From positions 5,642,001 through 5,706,000 of the forward strand of contig NZ_CP031705.1 of the NCBI RefSeq assembly GCF_022701255.1: a DNA stretch of 64,000 bases, given 5' to 3'. The position numbers were made by a program, and so were the translations under genes. The notes under the pieces are model-generated. The model worked only from the letters and a program-made list of their open reading frames with translations, did not search any database and had not been told where the DNA came from. This document shows positions 38,101-45,495 of this stretch, in pieces (the first letter of the stretch is position 1; each line of letters starts with the position of its first letter). The DNA comes from Microcoleus vaginatus HSN003. Lineage in GTDB: Bacteria; Cyanobacteriota; Cyanobacteriia; Cyanobacteriales; Microcoleaceae.

Positions 38101-40270
38101 ACCCATTTTCCAAACTTCCAAGGTCACTTGCCGTCAGATTCAAATAAATATTAGTGCCAACATCTCCAGAACCGCCGATCGCAATATTTTGACCGGGACT
38201 CCAAGGTTGCAGTATCAAAAAGCCAGTACCGCTGACTGAATTTTTGTCACCTTTGAAATTAATTTCATTACCCGTCAAAGTAATGTTTCCCGAGCTCCCT
38301 GCGATCGAGCTAACTCCCAGAACATTCCGAGCGGTCACAGTTACATTTCCCGTCGCTTCCGGGCCGCTGGCATCAAGTTTTTGGGCCGTTACGTTCAGGC
38401 CCTCCATCACAATATTCCCGCTGCTGCCGGTGCTGGGATTGGATGAAGAAATATTGTTGGCAACGGTTGTTCCCGGACTAATCAAACTAATATTTCCGCC
38501 GTTGCTGGACAAATTGCCCACAGTAATTTGACTTCCCGAAATGGCGATCGCACCGCCAGCCGTGCTAATTGTATCGGCTGCATTCATAGAAAAAGCACCC
38601 GCACCATTGCCATCGGCATCTGCTCTGAATGTTACCGAACCAGTAGTTGCTTGAAAGCTCAACTGATTGTCCGCCAAATCAGCAATTGTAATATCATTGA
38701 GCGCTTCGAGAACCACATTTGCAGTCGCCGACATACTTTCCAAAGCTCTAGCCGAAATTGTCAGCGAAGGCTCAGAATTCTTTTCCTGTCCTGGTAGCGT
38801 TCCTGTTGCCAAAATATTATTGTTGGCAATTATTTCCGCATCGCCAGCAGCTTCTGCGGAATCTGTAATTAAAATATTTTCTGGATCTAACAGCAAAGTC
38901 CCCAAACCGTTTGTCCCAGAGGTATCAACAGTACCGTTAAAAATCAATCTTTGCTTGCCCGAAACTTCCACAAACCCCCCAACACCTGCGGTGGTTGTTG
39001 CAGAAACGCCATTTGCACTGATGCTGCCCAAAAATGCTGTGGTGTTGTCAGCCCAGACAACCACTCTACCGCCATTGCCTGATTCAGTTGCGTTGGCAGC
39101 GATCGAACTTTTGCCATCCACGTAAGTCATCCTGGCATTCGGCACAGTTCCCTCGCCTCGGTAATCTCCCCCGATCCGCACCGTTCCGCCGCCGTCCGGC
39201 CCCGAAGCCTCAATCTTCGCTCCCAACAGCCCTACCTTGTCGCCCAACACGTTGACGCTTCCTCCCGCGCCCCCCGTAGCAGACACGTTCACAGAACCCG
39301 CTACCAGCGCAGTGCCAGCACCTCCTGGCACTGTTTGGCCGCCTGTGAGCACAACTTCACCTTGAGGGTTCGTAGTTATACCCGTAGCGTTAGCCACGCC
39401 GGGACCAGAGAGCAGCCCTGGTAAACTCTGGGGAGAGAAGGGAACACCTTCGGAACCCGACACTCCGGCTGCTGGAGAAACTTCTAAACTCAGCAAAAGT
39501 CCGTTTTGACTGAATCGCACCAGATTTTTACCAGGGACAGCCGCCACAGTAATTTGACCGCCGGGGGCTGAAAGTTGCCCTGTACTGATGACCGTACCGC
39601 CGAGCAAAGTCAAATTTTGCCCGGTTCCGACAGCCAAGTTACCGGCATTGACAATACTCCCCGGCTGTGAGCCAAAAACAAAAGCATTCGGCGTTCCGAC
39701 TAGGGCTGCGTAGTCGTTCGCCCCTGTACCGTTGAACCAACGGTCGTCAAAACCTATACCGCTAGCGGTGGTAGCCAAAAAAGACCCGGACACATCGAGT
39801 CTGGCATTTGTTCCGAAGATAATACCTGCGGGATTCATCAGCAACAAGTTAGAATTGCCGCCACTAACTTGAATTAGACCGTTAATTAAGGAAGCGTCCC
39901 CGCCGACAACGCGGCCGAGGATATTTTTAACGGTTGGGTTGGAGATGAAATTGGCAGTTTCGCCAGAATTCAGACCGAACCGAGTAAAACTGTGGAACAA
40001 ATTTGCTCCGTCTCTGGAGGGAGTGCCGCCCTTAATGTCGTAGCGAGGGGGCGACCCTGCACCTGGGGCGGTGACAGCGGTTCCGGTGCCGTCTGGGGCT
40101 GGAGTAATAGATTGTGCTGCAGCAATTTGAGATTGGGGATAAATTGCCACGAGTACCCATCCGCTGCTGTTTTCTTTAAGGAAAACCAGGTTGGGTAAAA
40201 AATCTACTATCAAAAATCCAGCAAGGGGAATTGCTGCCAGAATCGACCGCACAGCACGTTGAGCATTCAT
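35120..40270 (-). CDS. Secreted haemagglutinin-like protein with C-terminal CHAT protease
   Basis: A 1,716-residue protein. Residues 1-52 are a long N-terminal leader with a hydrophobic core (SILAAIPLAGFLIVDFL). The TPS/filamentous-haemagglutinin domain follows: FLATTASGIGFDDRWFNGTG after NGLIQVSGGNSNLLLMNPAG, typical of exoproteins exported by TpsB pores. The centre (about 250-1230) is repetitive beta-helix rich in SGNITLTGNEI and VTAGAIDTRG units. Near the C-terminus a CHAT domain has the catalytic His1557 (IHLATHGDF) and Cys1600 (LVLSACTTAV). CHAT proteases include the separase-like enzymes and the CRISPR-associated Csx29. So the protein may be exported and act as a surface or extracellular caspase-like protease. 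No TpsB partner lies in the window. Antisense open frames along the repeats are artefacts. Confidence 0.93.
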   Translation of the reverse strand: MNAQRAVRSILAAIPLAGFLIVDFLPNLVFLKENSSGWVLVAIYPQSQIAAAQSITPAPDGTGTAVTAPGAGSPPRYDIKGGTPSRDGANLFHSFTRFGLNSGETANFISNPTVKNILGRVVGGDASLINGLIQVSGGNSNLLLMNPAGIIFGTNARLDVSGSFLATTASGIGFDDRWFNGTGANDYAALVGTPNAFVFGSQPGSIVNAGNLAVGTGQNLTLLGGTVISTGQLSAPGGQITVAAVPGKNLVRFSQNGLLLSLEVSPAAGVSGSEGVPFSPQSLPGLLSGPGVANATGITTNPQGEVVLTGGQTVPGGAGTALVAGSVNVSATGGAGGSVNVLGDKVGLLGAKIEASGPDGGGTVRIGGDYRGEGTVPNARMTYVDGKSSIAANATESGNGGRVVVWADNTTAFLGSISANGVSATTTAGVGGFVEVSGKQRLIFNGTVDTSGTNGLGTLLLDPENILITDSAEAAGDAEIIANNNILATGTLPGQEKNSEPSLTISARALESMSATANVVLEALNDITIADLADNQLSFQATTGSVTFRADADGNGAGAFSMNAADTISTAGGAIAISGSQITVGNLSSNGGNISLISPGTTVANNISSSNPSTGSSGNIVMEGLNVTAQKLDASGPEATGNVTVTARNVLGVSSIAGSSGNITLTGNEINFKGDKNSVSGTGFLILQPWSPGQNIAIGGSGDVGTNIYLNLTASDLGSLENGFAGITIGRSNGIGSILIADDFTFYDPLIIQSPAGLGTITTTNSLTAADNASITLKADGNIRTGNITTNNQQIRIASTAGNVTTGQLLTGTARTINTAVNSSQDIRNSAGDVSVTAQGTVTAGAIDTRGDRAGNVTLTGRNKVTAGAIEAGGSKTPGNITLTGNEIDLTGDNNSIASNGNLVVQPADPSQNIIIQGSGDTEALNLTAAEFNTFRNGFASMTIGRADGSGVISIASGTPNSTPNSTPVAVTFQDPTTIRSPNGAGAIVGTGAIVGTDNATISLMGGTVSVGDVTSKAGINITSTQGKLTAGTVSSRSTSGVAGPINIDSAGAVETGNIDAFGARSGGDISIAAPGRIVTGVINSSSQSGSAGSSQIIGQKDVEVVSIKARGNTGGDVAIEAGGEFRPAGTGTAADRAEVSISTDGLAQSGSQTLLLQSTCPSGSCTATVGTGNSQSNTATSSTAIGPLAIVPSPAPTSSVELQTTDNSQQIVTQVTLPPAVSVPKGTTTNVSPEPAATSVDAGPNETAARSSVVLSPSVLKDNLGAPATRENGSVATTPQKPASAVSAESVGNVRVPEISRSSSIAQISPMDAVQQRDITQGREFERYFGGNLGQKSVTQQSIRDTLSSVNRLTGVKPAILYVWAKEKHLELVLLLPDGKNVFKSVPASRETVLQVAKEFTNAIRTPRRLNATNYKEPAEQLYQWLIAPLQPELEANKIDTLVFSMDAGLRTLPLAALYDGKQFLVEKYSLGLIPSLSLTDTRYADVKGSEVLAMGASKFPAKYDQNPLPAVPLEISTIVGKIWPGLSFLNEAFTLANLKDKRNQPQYKIIHLATHGDFQPGGAENSYIQFWDTKLRLNQLEQLKLSNPQVELLVLSACTTAVGDEQAELGFAGLAVHAGVKSALASLWYVSDVATLGLMTEFYQELRTAPIKAEALRQAQLAMLRGEVRLQDGYLVRSGNNQALPLPSELAARGDRNFSHPYYWAAFTMIGSPW

Positions 40271-40474
40271 AAGTTTGCCTCGGTCTAGACCTTAATTCGA
40301 GTTTAAAATTGAGATTTTAGGTAAAAAAGAGTCGATCGCACCCCAATGCTGACACTTCCTAACGCGAACCTCGATCGCCAATCTTAAATTTTAAGTCTAA
40401 ATTTGATTGTGTCACCAACATAGCAAAGACTGACAGTAAGTGTCGAAACACAGGAAGTTTAAACAGAGAAAATT

Positions 40475-41206
40475 ATGAACGATCGAATTGTGCGTCTGAT
40501 TGGTTTAACTGGGGGCATCGCCACCGGTAAAACCGCTATATCTAATTATCTGAGAGATGCCTGTGGATTTCCGATTTTAGATGCCGATATTTACGCCCGC
40601 GAAGCTGTGAACCCCGGTTCGCCAATACTTGACTCTATTCTAGAACGATACGGCGCGGGTATTTTGCTCCCCGACGGCAATTTAAATCGGCCCGAGTTGG
40701 GAAATATTATTTTTTGTAACCCAGCCGAGCGCCAGTGGTTAGAACAACAGATTCACCCTTACGTGCGCCGCCGATTAGTTGAGGAAACTCAAAGCTGCAT
40801 TGCTGCATCAAGTCCGGTATCCCAGGACACACAGAATTTAGGTACAAAGACTCAAGAAACCGGTTTTTTTCACCAAAAGCTAGAACCGAGTATTTTTGAA
40901 AAAAACCCCGGTTTCTGCGCCCCGACTGACACGTTAACTTTGGTTTTGGTAGTGCCGCTGCTGTTTGAAGCTAACATGACTGACTTGTGTACCGACATTT
41001 GGGTGGTGTACTGTTCACCCGAAGTGCAGTTAGAACGACTAATGCAGCGAGACGGCTTGAGTTACGATCGAGCTCAGGCCCGCATTAACACTCAGTTTCC
41101 GCTGGCTCAAAAATGTCAACAAGCTGATGTTATTTTGGACAACTCGTCAACCCTCGACTCGCTATTCCTGCAGGTAGATGTGCAAGTCAGTCGCTGTGAG
41201 ATTTGA
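40475..41206 (+). CDS. coaE: Dephospho-CoA kinase with in-frame palindromic insertion
   Basis: A 243-residue P-loop kinase adding the last phosphate in coenzyme A synthesis. Walker A is GLTGGIATGKTAISNYL at residues 8-24; DADIYAREAVNPGSP and RQWLEQQIHPYVRRRLVEE are the usual substrate loops; VPLLFEANMTDLCTDIWVVY and LSYDRAQARINTQFPL (lid and C-terminal motif) follow. Normal CoaE proteins are near 200 residues. The extra 40 or so lie between RRLVEE and LVLVVPLLFEA (residues about 108-152, DNA 40800-40930), where homologues have a short loop. This DNA contains AGAAACCGG (40855-40863) opposite CCGGTTTCT (40908-40916), i.e. the repeat found in spacers here. The frame is open, so the gene is probably functional with a larger loop. 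Confidence 0.93.
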   Translation: MNDRIVRLIGLTGGIATGKTAISNYLRDACGFPILDADIYAREAVNPGSPILDSILERYGAGILLPDGNLNRPELGNIIFCNPAERQWLEQQIHPYVRRRLVEETQSCIAASSPVSQDTQNLGTKTQETGFFHQKLEPSIFEKNPGFCAPTDTLTLVLVVPLLFEANMTDLCTDIWVVYCSPEVQLERLMQRDGLSYDRAQARINTQFPLAQKCQQADVILDNSSTLDSLFLQVDVQVSRCEI

Positions 41207-41500
41207 TATTTGAGATTGACTCCGCGATATCAGTTTTAAAACCAGTTTTTTTTACTCCCTGCGCGCCAGTTGGATTTGAGAGTTGAGATTTGAGATTGAA
41301 TCCAGGATTTTGTGAAGGAGCTTTTTTTCCCCAACCACTTTCGACTCCTCCTTCGGAGTGGCGCGTAAGCCCTCTGGTCACAAAGCAAGATCAGAAAAGT
41401 CAGAAAAGTCAGAAAAAATCAAAGCTTCACAATTTATTTAAAAATATAATAGCAACGATTTATTACGTTAATCTGAAAAATTAGGCATTGCCCGCTTTAA
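41207..41500. other. Spacer with TTTGAGATT repeats
   Basis: Low-complexity GAGATTTGATATTTGAGATTG repeats (written here in pieces: GAGATTTG, ATTTGAGATTG) occur at 41200-41300. No gene is recognised. The end of the spacer contains the 9-bp target of the insertion sequence that follows. Confidence 0.5.
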
Positions 41501-41509
41501 GGAATCTCC

Positions 41510-42785
41510 CTGGGGGGGTGACGACCCGCCCCAAACCCATATTTAGTAAGGATTGAGCCAACTTGTGGTAAAAAAAGATAGGCAGCAGAGTTGTTACACG
41601 CTTGCCTATCCAAAAAAATAATGATACCAAGATTCTACCAGACTCATTTACAAAAACACCTGACGCCATCTCAGTTTTTGGTGATGACAATTTTGCTATC
41701 CTTGATGCAATCAGAAAAACAAGTGAGATTAGAGCGGCTCTCCCGAGTATTTCCCTGTCTAATTACAGCCGAAAGTCGGCGACGTAAATTACAAAGATTT
41801 TTAGATTTACAGAACTTAACAATCGAATTAATTTGGTTCCCATTAATTACTTATTGGTTGACCACTTATTGCCGTGTTGGTACTCGCTTATCAATCGCAA
41901 TTGATCGCAGTCAATGGGGCTGTATTAATCTGTTCATGGTTAGCTTAATCTGGGAGCGAAGAGCAATTCCATTGTACTGGTCATTGTTGCCGAAATTGGG
42001 CAGCAGCAACTTCGAGGAACAAACTACAAATCTACAGCAAGTTTTACCATTGTTTTCAGAATATAAAGTCATCGTTTTAGGAGATCGTGAATTTTGTTCG
42101 GTCGATTTAGGAAACTGGCTGAAGGAAAAGGGTGTGTCTTTTTGCTTAAGAATAAAGAGGAATCATTGTATCGAAATAGAACATTTAGTTTGGCAGCGGT
42201 TAGATGAATTAGGAATAGTAGCAGGAACCTCTTTATATTTTCAAGGTAAAAGAGTTAGGAAAACACGGGCGTCCCACTGGATTTGATGTTGCTTGTAAGT
42301 GGAAAAGAAACTATGGAGCCTGGAAGGTTGATGAAGCATGGTTTATTCTCACAGATTTAGGTTCATTATCGGCAGCTATCGATGCTTACAAGCAACGGAT
42401 GGGCATTGAAGAAATGTTTAGAGATTGTAAAACAGGAGGCTACGATCTGGAAGGAACTAGCTTAAAAGAAAATCGACTTATTAACATAATTCTGCTCATG
42501 ACACTCGCCTACAGTTCGGCAATATTTGAAGGCACATCTCTTCGGAAAAAGCAGGTAGAAAAATATGTATGTCGGCGTCAAGAACCTAAAAAAAGATATC
42601 GAAGACGGAGTACATTTGGTGTTGGCTTAGATGGAGAAAAGTGGGTTAATTATCTCGAACAATATTCTGATGTGGTGGAACAGTTAATAAAGTTAACTCC
42701 AAATAAACGTCGCTTTTATCAACAAGGTATGCGGGCTGCAACCCTGATGGGGTCTATCTCCTAGGCCTCTTTGTCACCCCCCCAG
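41510..42785 (+). mobile_element. IS4-family insertion sequence, complete with target duplications
   Basis: The element is 1,276 bp. Its ends are exact 13-bp inverted repeats, CTGGGGGGGTGAC at 41510 and GTCACCCCCCCAG ending at 42785. It is flanked by the direct repeat GGAATCTCC at 41501-41509 and 42786-42794, a 9-bp target duplication as expected for the IS4 group. Identical ends and intact target repeats point to recent insertion. It carries a transposase split by one frameshift (next entry). No passenger genes are present. Confidence 0.93.
41621..42764 (+). pseudogene. IS4-family DDE transposase, frameshifted
   Basis: The protein starts best at the ATG at 41621 (MIPRFYQTHLQKHLTP). The DDE acidic residues are visible: Asp in SIAIDRSQWG and Asp in VIVLGDREFCSVD. 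The first frame stops at 42284-42286, but the correct continuation (GRPTGFDVACKWKRNYGAWK) is in the +1 frame from about 42255, and runs to the stop at 42764. That part carries the IS4 YREK motif as YKQRMGIEEMFRDCK with the third catalytic Glu. The switch occurs around GTTAGGAAAACACGG. It could be a real one-base change that inactivates the enzyme, or a programmed +1 frameshift, which some transposases use; the GGAAAAC run is a mild candidate. Confidence 0.85.
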
Positions 42786-42794
42786 GGAATCTCC

Positions 42795-43306
42795 TTGACC
42801 AAGATATGGATATCTAAGGTGCTGATGGCGCGCTTGGGTACTCTCCTGTTATGTCTTGAATCCCTGGATTGCGGCTTCACATCAATAAATTATGAAGTTA
42901 ATCATAAAAGTAGTAAAACTTTACAATTGGCAGTTTTTGTTTCCTTGTTGGAAGACCGTTTCAAGAGGATTCCAGGGGTCATACCATTTTAGATTTTAGA
43001 TTTTAGATTTTAGATTGGGGAATGATTTATAACTACCAGGGTTGGCAAGACGGGCATATAAGAGTAGCATGATTTTTTTGAACATGGTCTTGAATTCTGC
43101 TGGTTGCCCGCAAGTAGCAGAGAACTAGAAATTACCAGCGAACAAGCGAGCTAGAGGATAGATTTCACCAGCTTTTAACAAAAACTCAAAAAAATTGTAG
43201 CTGCCGTCACTTACTAATGAATGATTTCGCCACAATTATTTTTTTTATCCTGATAGCAGAGTACAGACTGCGTATCAAGAAGGGGAAAATACAAACACCA
43301 AAATTT
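42795..43306. other. Region downstream of the IS, no gene recognised
   Basis: The DNA flanking the IS reads on the minus strand as a short peptide tail ISTLDIHILVKEIP before a stop, so the IS may have landed at the end of a small unrecognised frame, but there is no good start. A TTTTAGATTTTAGATT repeat tract is at 42988-43017. No promoter is evident apart from the AT-rich stretch before 43310. Confidence 0.4.
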
Positions 43307-43309
43307 ATG

Positions 43310-43513
43310 ATGCGCGTTTACTCTTCCATCCTGATGTCAAGCCTGTTACTGAGCGGCACCGCAGTTAACGCTCAAAGCTTAGAAACTCGATCGACCTTTT
43401 TTGCTCAAGACAACTCTGCGCCCGAAATTTTAACCGTTCTACCTGACACTCAGAGCTTGTACGACGATAAGGATAAAGATACTAAGGCACCAGAACGAGG
43501 CGAGGGGAGATAA
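43310..43513 (+). CDS. Small predicted exported protein, unknown
   Basis: A 67-residue protein. The start at 43310 (MRVYSSILMSSLLLSGTAVN) gives a standard signal peptide with a likely AQS cleavage site near residue 22; upstream in-frame starts at 43217 and 43307 are possible. The mature part is short and charged (DDKDKDTKAPERGEGR) without family resemblance. It could be a secreted peptide or a chance open frame. A 20-bp stem terminator for the opposite tldD gene lies beyond it, which supports a transcript end on this side. Confidence 0.4.
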   Translation: MRVYSSILMSSLLLSGTAVNAQSLETRSTFFAQDNSAPEILTVLPDTQSLYDDKDKDTKAPERGEGR

Positions 43514-43753
43514 AGCCGAAAAAACCGATAATGGCAGGGAATTAGGCGGAGAATAGGAGAATGTAAAATTGGGAGAAGAAGAGAAAAATTGAAGATTTCG
43601 AGCCATTAATTGGGGACTGAGGTACTGCGTAGCAAAAAACCGATTTTTCAGCGGTATTTGACGATTCAACGCATAATTGTTCGCTATTCCGGTTTTTTTG
43701 CCAAATATCGTCAAAATATCAGACACCACAAACGGGCGCGAAATGTTGCACTC

Positions 43754-43806
43754 AAAAAATAAAGGTAAAGCGCGAGTAGGAATCTGGCGCTTTACCTTTA
43801 TTTTTT
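43754..43806 (-). terminator. Strong 20-bp perfect terminator after tldD
   Basis: AAAAAATAAAGGTAAAGCGC (43754-43773), a 13-base loop, and GCGCTTTACCTTTATTTTTT (43787-43806) are exactly complementary over 20 bases. On the minus strand the tldD message would read GC-rich stem then a run of T, a classical intrinsic terminator 14 bases beyond the stop. Its symmetry allows use from either side. Confidence 0.85.
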
Positions 43807-43820
43807 AAACTTTTGCAGCT

Positions 43821-45227
43821 TTAATCTTCTTCCGCAGCTTCGCCACCAACAACTACATCGCGAATCCGCAAACTCGGGCCGCCGCAGCCGACGGGCAAAC
43901 CGCTTTGTCCTGCCTTGCCACAGCCGCCGGATTCATCCCAGTAGAAATCGTCGCCGATCGCCTCAATATCGGCTAAAGTGCTGAAAACATTACCCGAAAG
44001 AGTAACATCCCGTACCGGATTGTCGAGTTTTCCGTCGCGGATCATCCAAGCTTCGCCGGCACTGAAAGTAAACATTTCGCCGTTAGTCATGCCGCCTTGC
44101 CAATTGCGCGCATAAACTCCTTCTTTGATGCCAGAAAATAAGTCAGCAACTGGCGTGTCACCCCGTTCGATCCAAGTATTCGTCATGCGGACGATCGGCG
44201 GATAATGATAATTCAAACAGCGAGCATTGCCAGTAGGCGTTTCTCCCAATTTGCCCGCTGTTTCCCGCGAGTGCAGTCGCCCGACTAAAGCGCCGTCTTT
44301 AATTAACTGAGTAGTAGTCGCGGGAGTGCCTTCGTCGTCGTAGAAATAGCTGCCCCGGTGTCCCTCTGGCGCTGCACCGTCGAAAATTTGCAAGTTTTTG
44401 GGGCCGAACTGGCGGCCGAGGGTCATAATTTCCAAGATGTCGGGATTTTCGTAGGCCATGTCAGCTTCGGAAAGGTGTCCGAAGGCTTCGTGGACGAATA
44501 ATCCGGTCAAAATTGGGTCGATGACGACGGTGTAGGTGTTGCCTTGGACGGGGGGTAAGGCTAGGGAATCTACGGCTCTCTGGGCGGCGCTGCGAACTTG
44601 AACGTCAAGCTCGGTTAAGTCTTCGTAAGCTTTGCGGGAACCGGTGGTTTCGCGGCCGGTTTGTACGGTTTCCCCACTGCGGGCTGTGGCGGCAAAGCGC
44701 ATTTCCATGTCTGCCCAACCTTGTTCTAGCATGGTGCCTTCGGAGGTGGCCAGGAGCATCCGCTGGGTGCTGTCGCCGTAGCGCACGGAGATGGTGGCGA
44801 TGCGGGGGTCAATGCTGCGGAGAATGGCCGCGTAGCGATCGCACAATTGCTTTTTGTCAATTAGGGGAACCAGACGGGGGTCTGTTCCTGTCAGCGGCAG
44901 CAAGCAAATGTCTTGTATTGGGCTAACTGGCGCCAGGATCGTTTCTTCCTCGCCGATCAGTTTGGCCGCGGCGATGGCTTCTTCGATTCTTTCGGCGAGG
45001 GTGGAAAGTCGGTTAAAACTGGCAAAGCCCCAGCCGCCTTTGTGACAAGCTCTGACTTGGCCGCCAATTGAGACTCCTTCGCTGAGGGTTTCAATTTTTT
45101 CGCCCCGCAGCAGGATGTCGGTGCCTTCGGCTTCTTCCAGTCGAATTGCCAGATAATCGACTTGGTTGCGGTAGCGCGCCATTAAGTCTGACAGCAGATT
45201 TTTTGAGTCGGCGATCGAGGTGGGCAT
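43821..45227 (-). CDS. tldD: TldD-family metalloprotease
   Basis: A 468-residue member of the TldD/PmbA (TldE) peptidase family. It has the zinc site HEAFGHLSEAD near residue 251 (H-E-x-x-x-H in TldD) and the conserved C-terminal GEMFTFSAGEAWMIRDGKL, with GGCGKAGQSGLPVGCGGPSL near the end. In bacteria TldD with TldE degrades modified peptides and finishes maturation of some peptide antibiotics; the cyanobacterial role is unclear. TldD is the catalytic subunit; a PmbA/TldE partner is not seen in the window. It begins at 45227 (MPTSIADSKNLL). A strong terminator follows the stop. It is cytosolic. Confidence 0.93.
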   Translation of the reverse strand: MPTSIADSKNLLSDLMARYRNQVDYLAIRLEEAEGTDILLRGEKIETLSEGVSIGGQVRACHKGGWGFASFNRLSTLAERIEEAIAAAKLIGEEETILAPVSPIQDICLLPLTGTDPRLVPLIDKKQLCDRYAAILRSIDPRIATISVRYGDSTQRMLLATSEGTMLEQGWADMEMRFAATARSGETVQTGRETTGSRKAYEDLTELDVQVRSAAQRAVDSLALPPVQGNTYTVVIDPILTGLFVHEAFGHLSEADMAYENPDILEIMTLGRQFGPKNLQIFDGAAPEGHRGSYFYDDEGTPATTTQLIKDGALVGRLHSRETAGKLGETPTGNARCLNYHYPPIVRMTNTWIERGDTPVADLFSGIKEGVYARNWQGGMTNGEMFTFSAGEAWMIRDGKLDNPVRDVTLSGNVFSTLADIEAIGDDFYWDESGGCGKAGQSGLPVGCGGPSLRIRDVVVGGEAAEED

Positions 45228-45495
45228 AAGGAAAGCACGGTGTTTAACTTACTTCATTTTGCACTTTTGTTAGGGCGATCGTGCAAAATATCGCCCCAAG
45301 CGCGGAGATTGCGACTTATTGGTACGGTTCTGCCAATATCGTTAGTTAACAAATGTGGATATCCTGTGAGTTAGGAGGAAGGCGCAAGAAATTATGCGGG
45401 ATTTTTTGATCGTGCTGGTGCTTGACTCCTAACTCCTGAACTTTCCTATACATAAATACTTCACCCTTCATGCCTCCGAAGGTGGGTTTATAACT

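Noticed and set aside
36161-39255. Several long plus-strand open frames opposite the haemagglutinin/CHAT gene
   Set aside because: They are antisense to a clearly coding, repetitive Gly/Ser/Thr-rich gene. Composition creates open frames there, and none resembles a known protein or has a start context.
42771-42992. 73-residue plus-strand frame beginning inside the IS end
   Set aside because: It begins in the inverted repeat of the IS and reads into unrelated flanking DNA, so it is a chance fusion frame.
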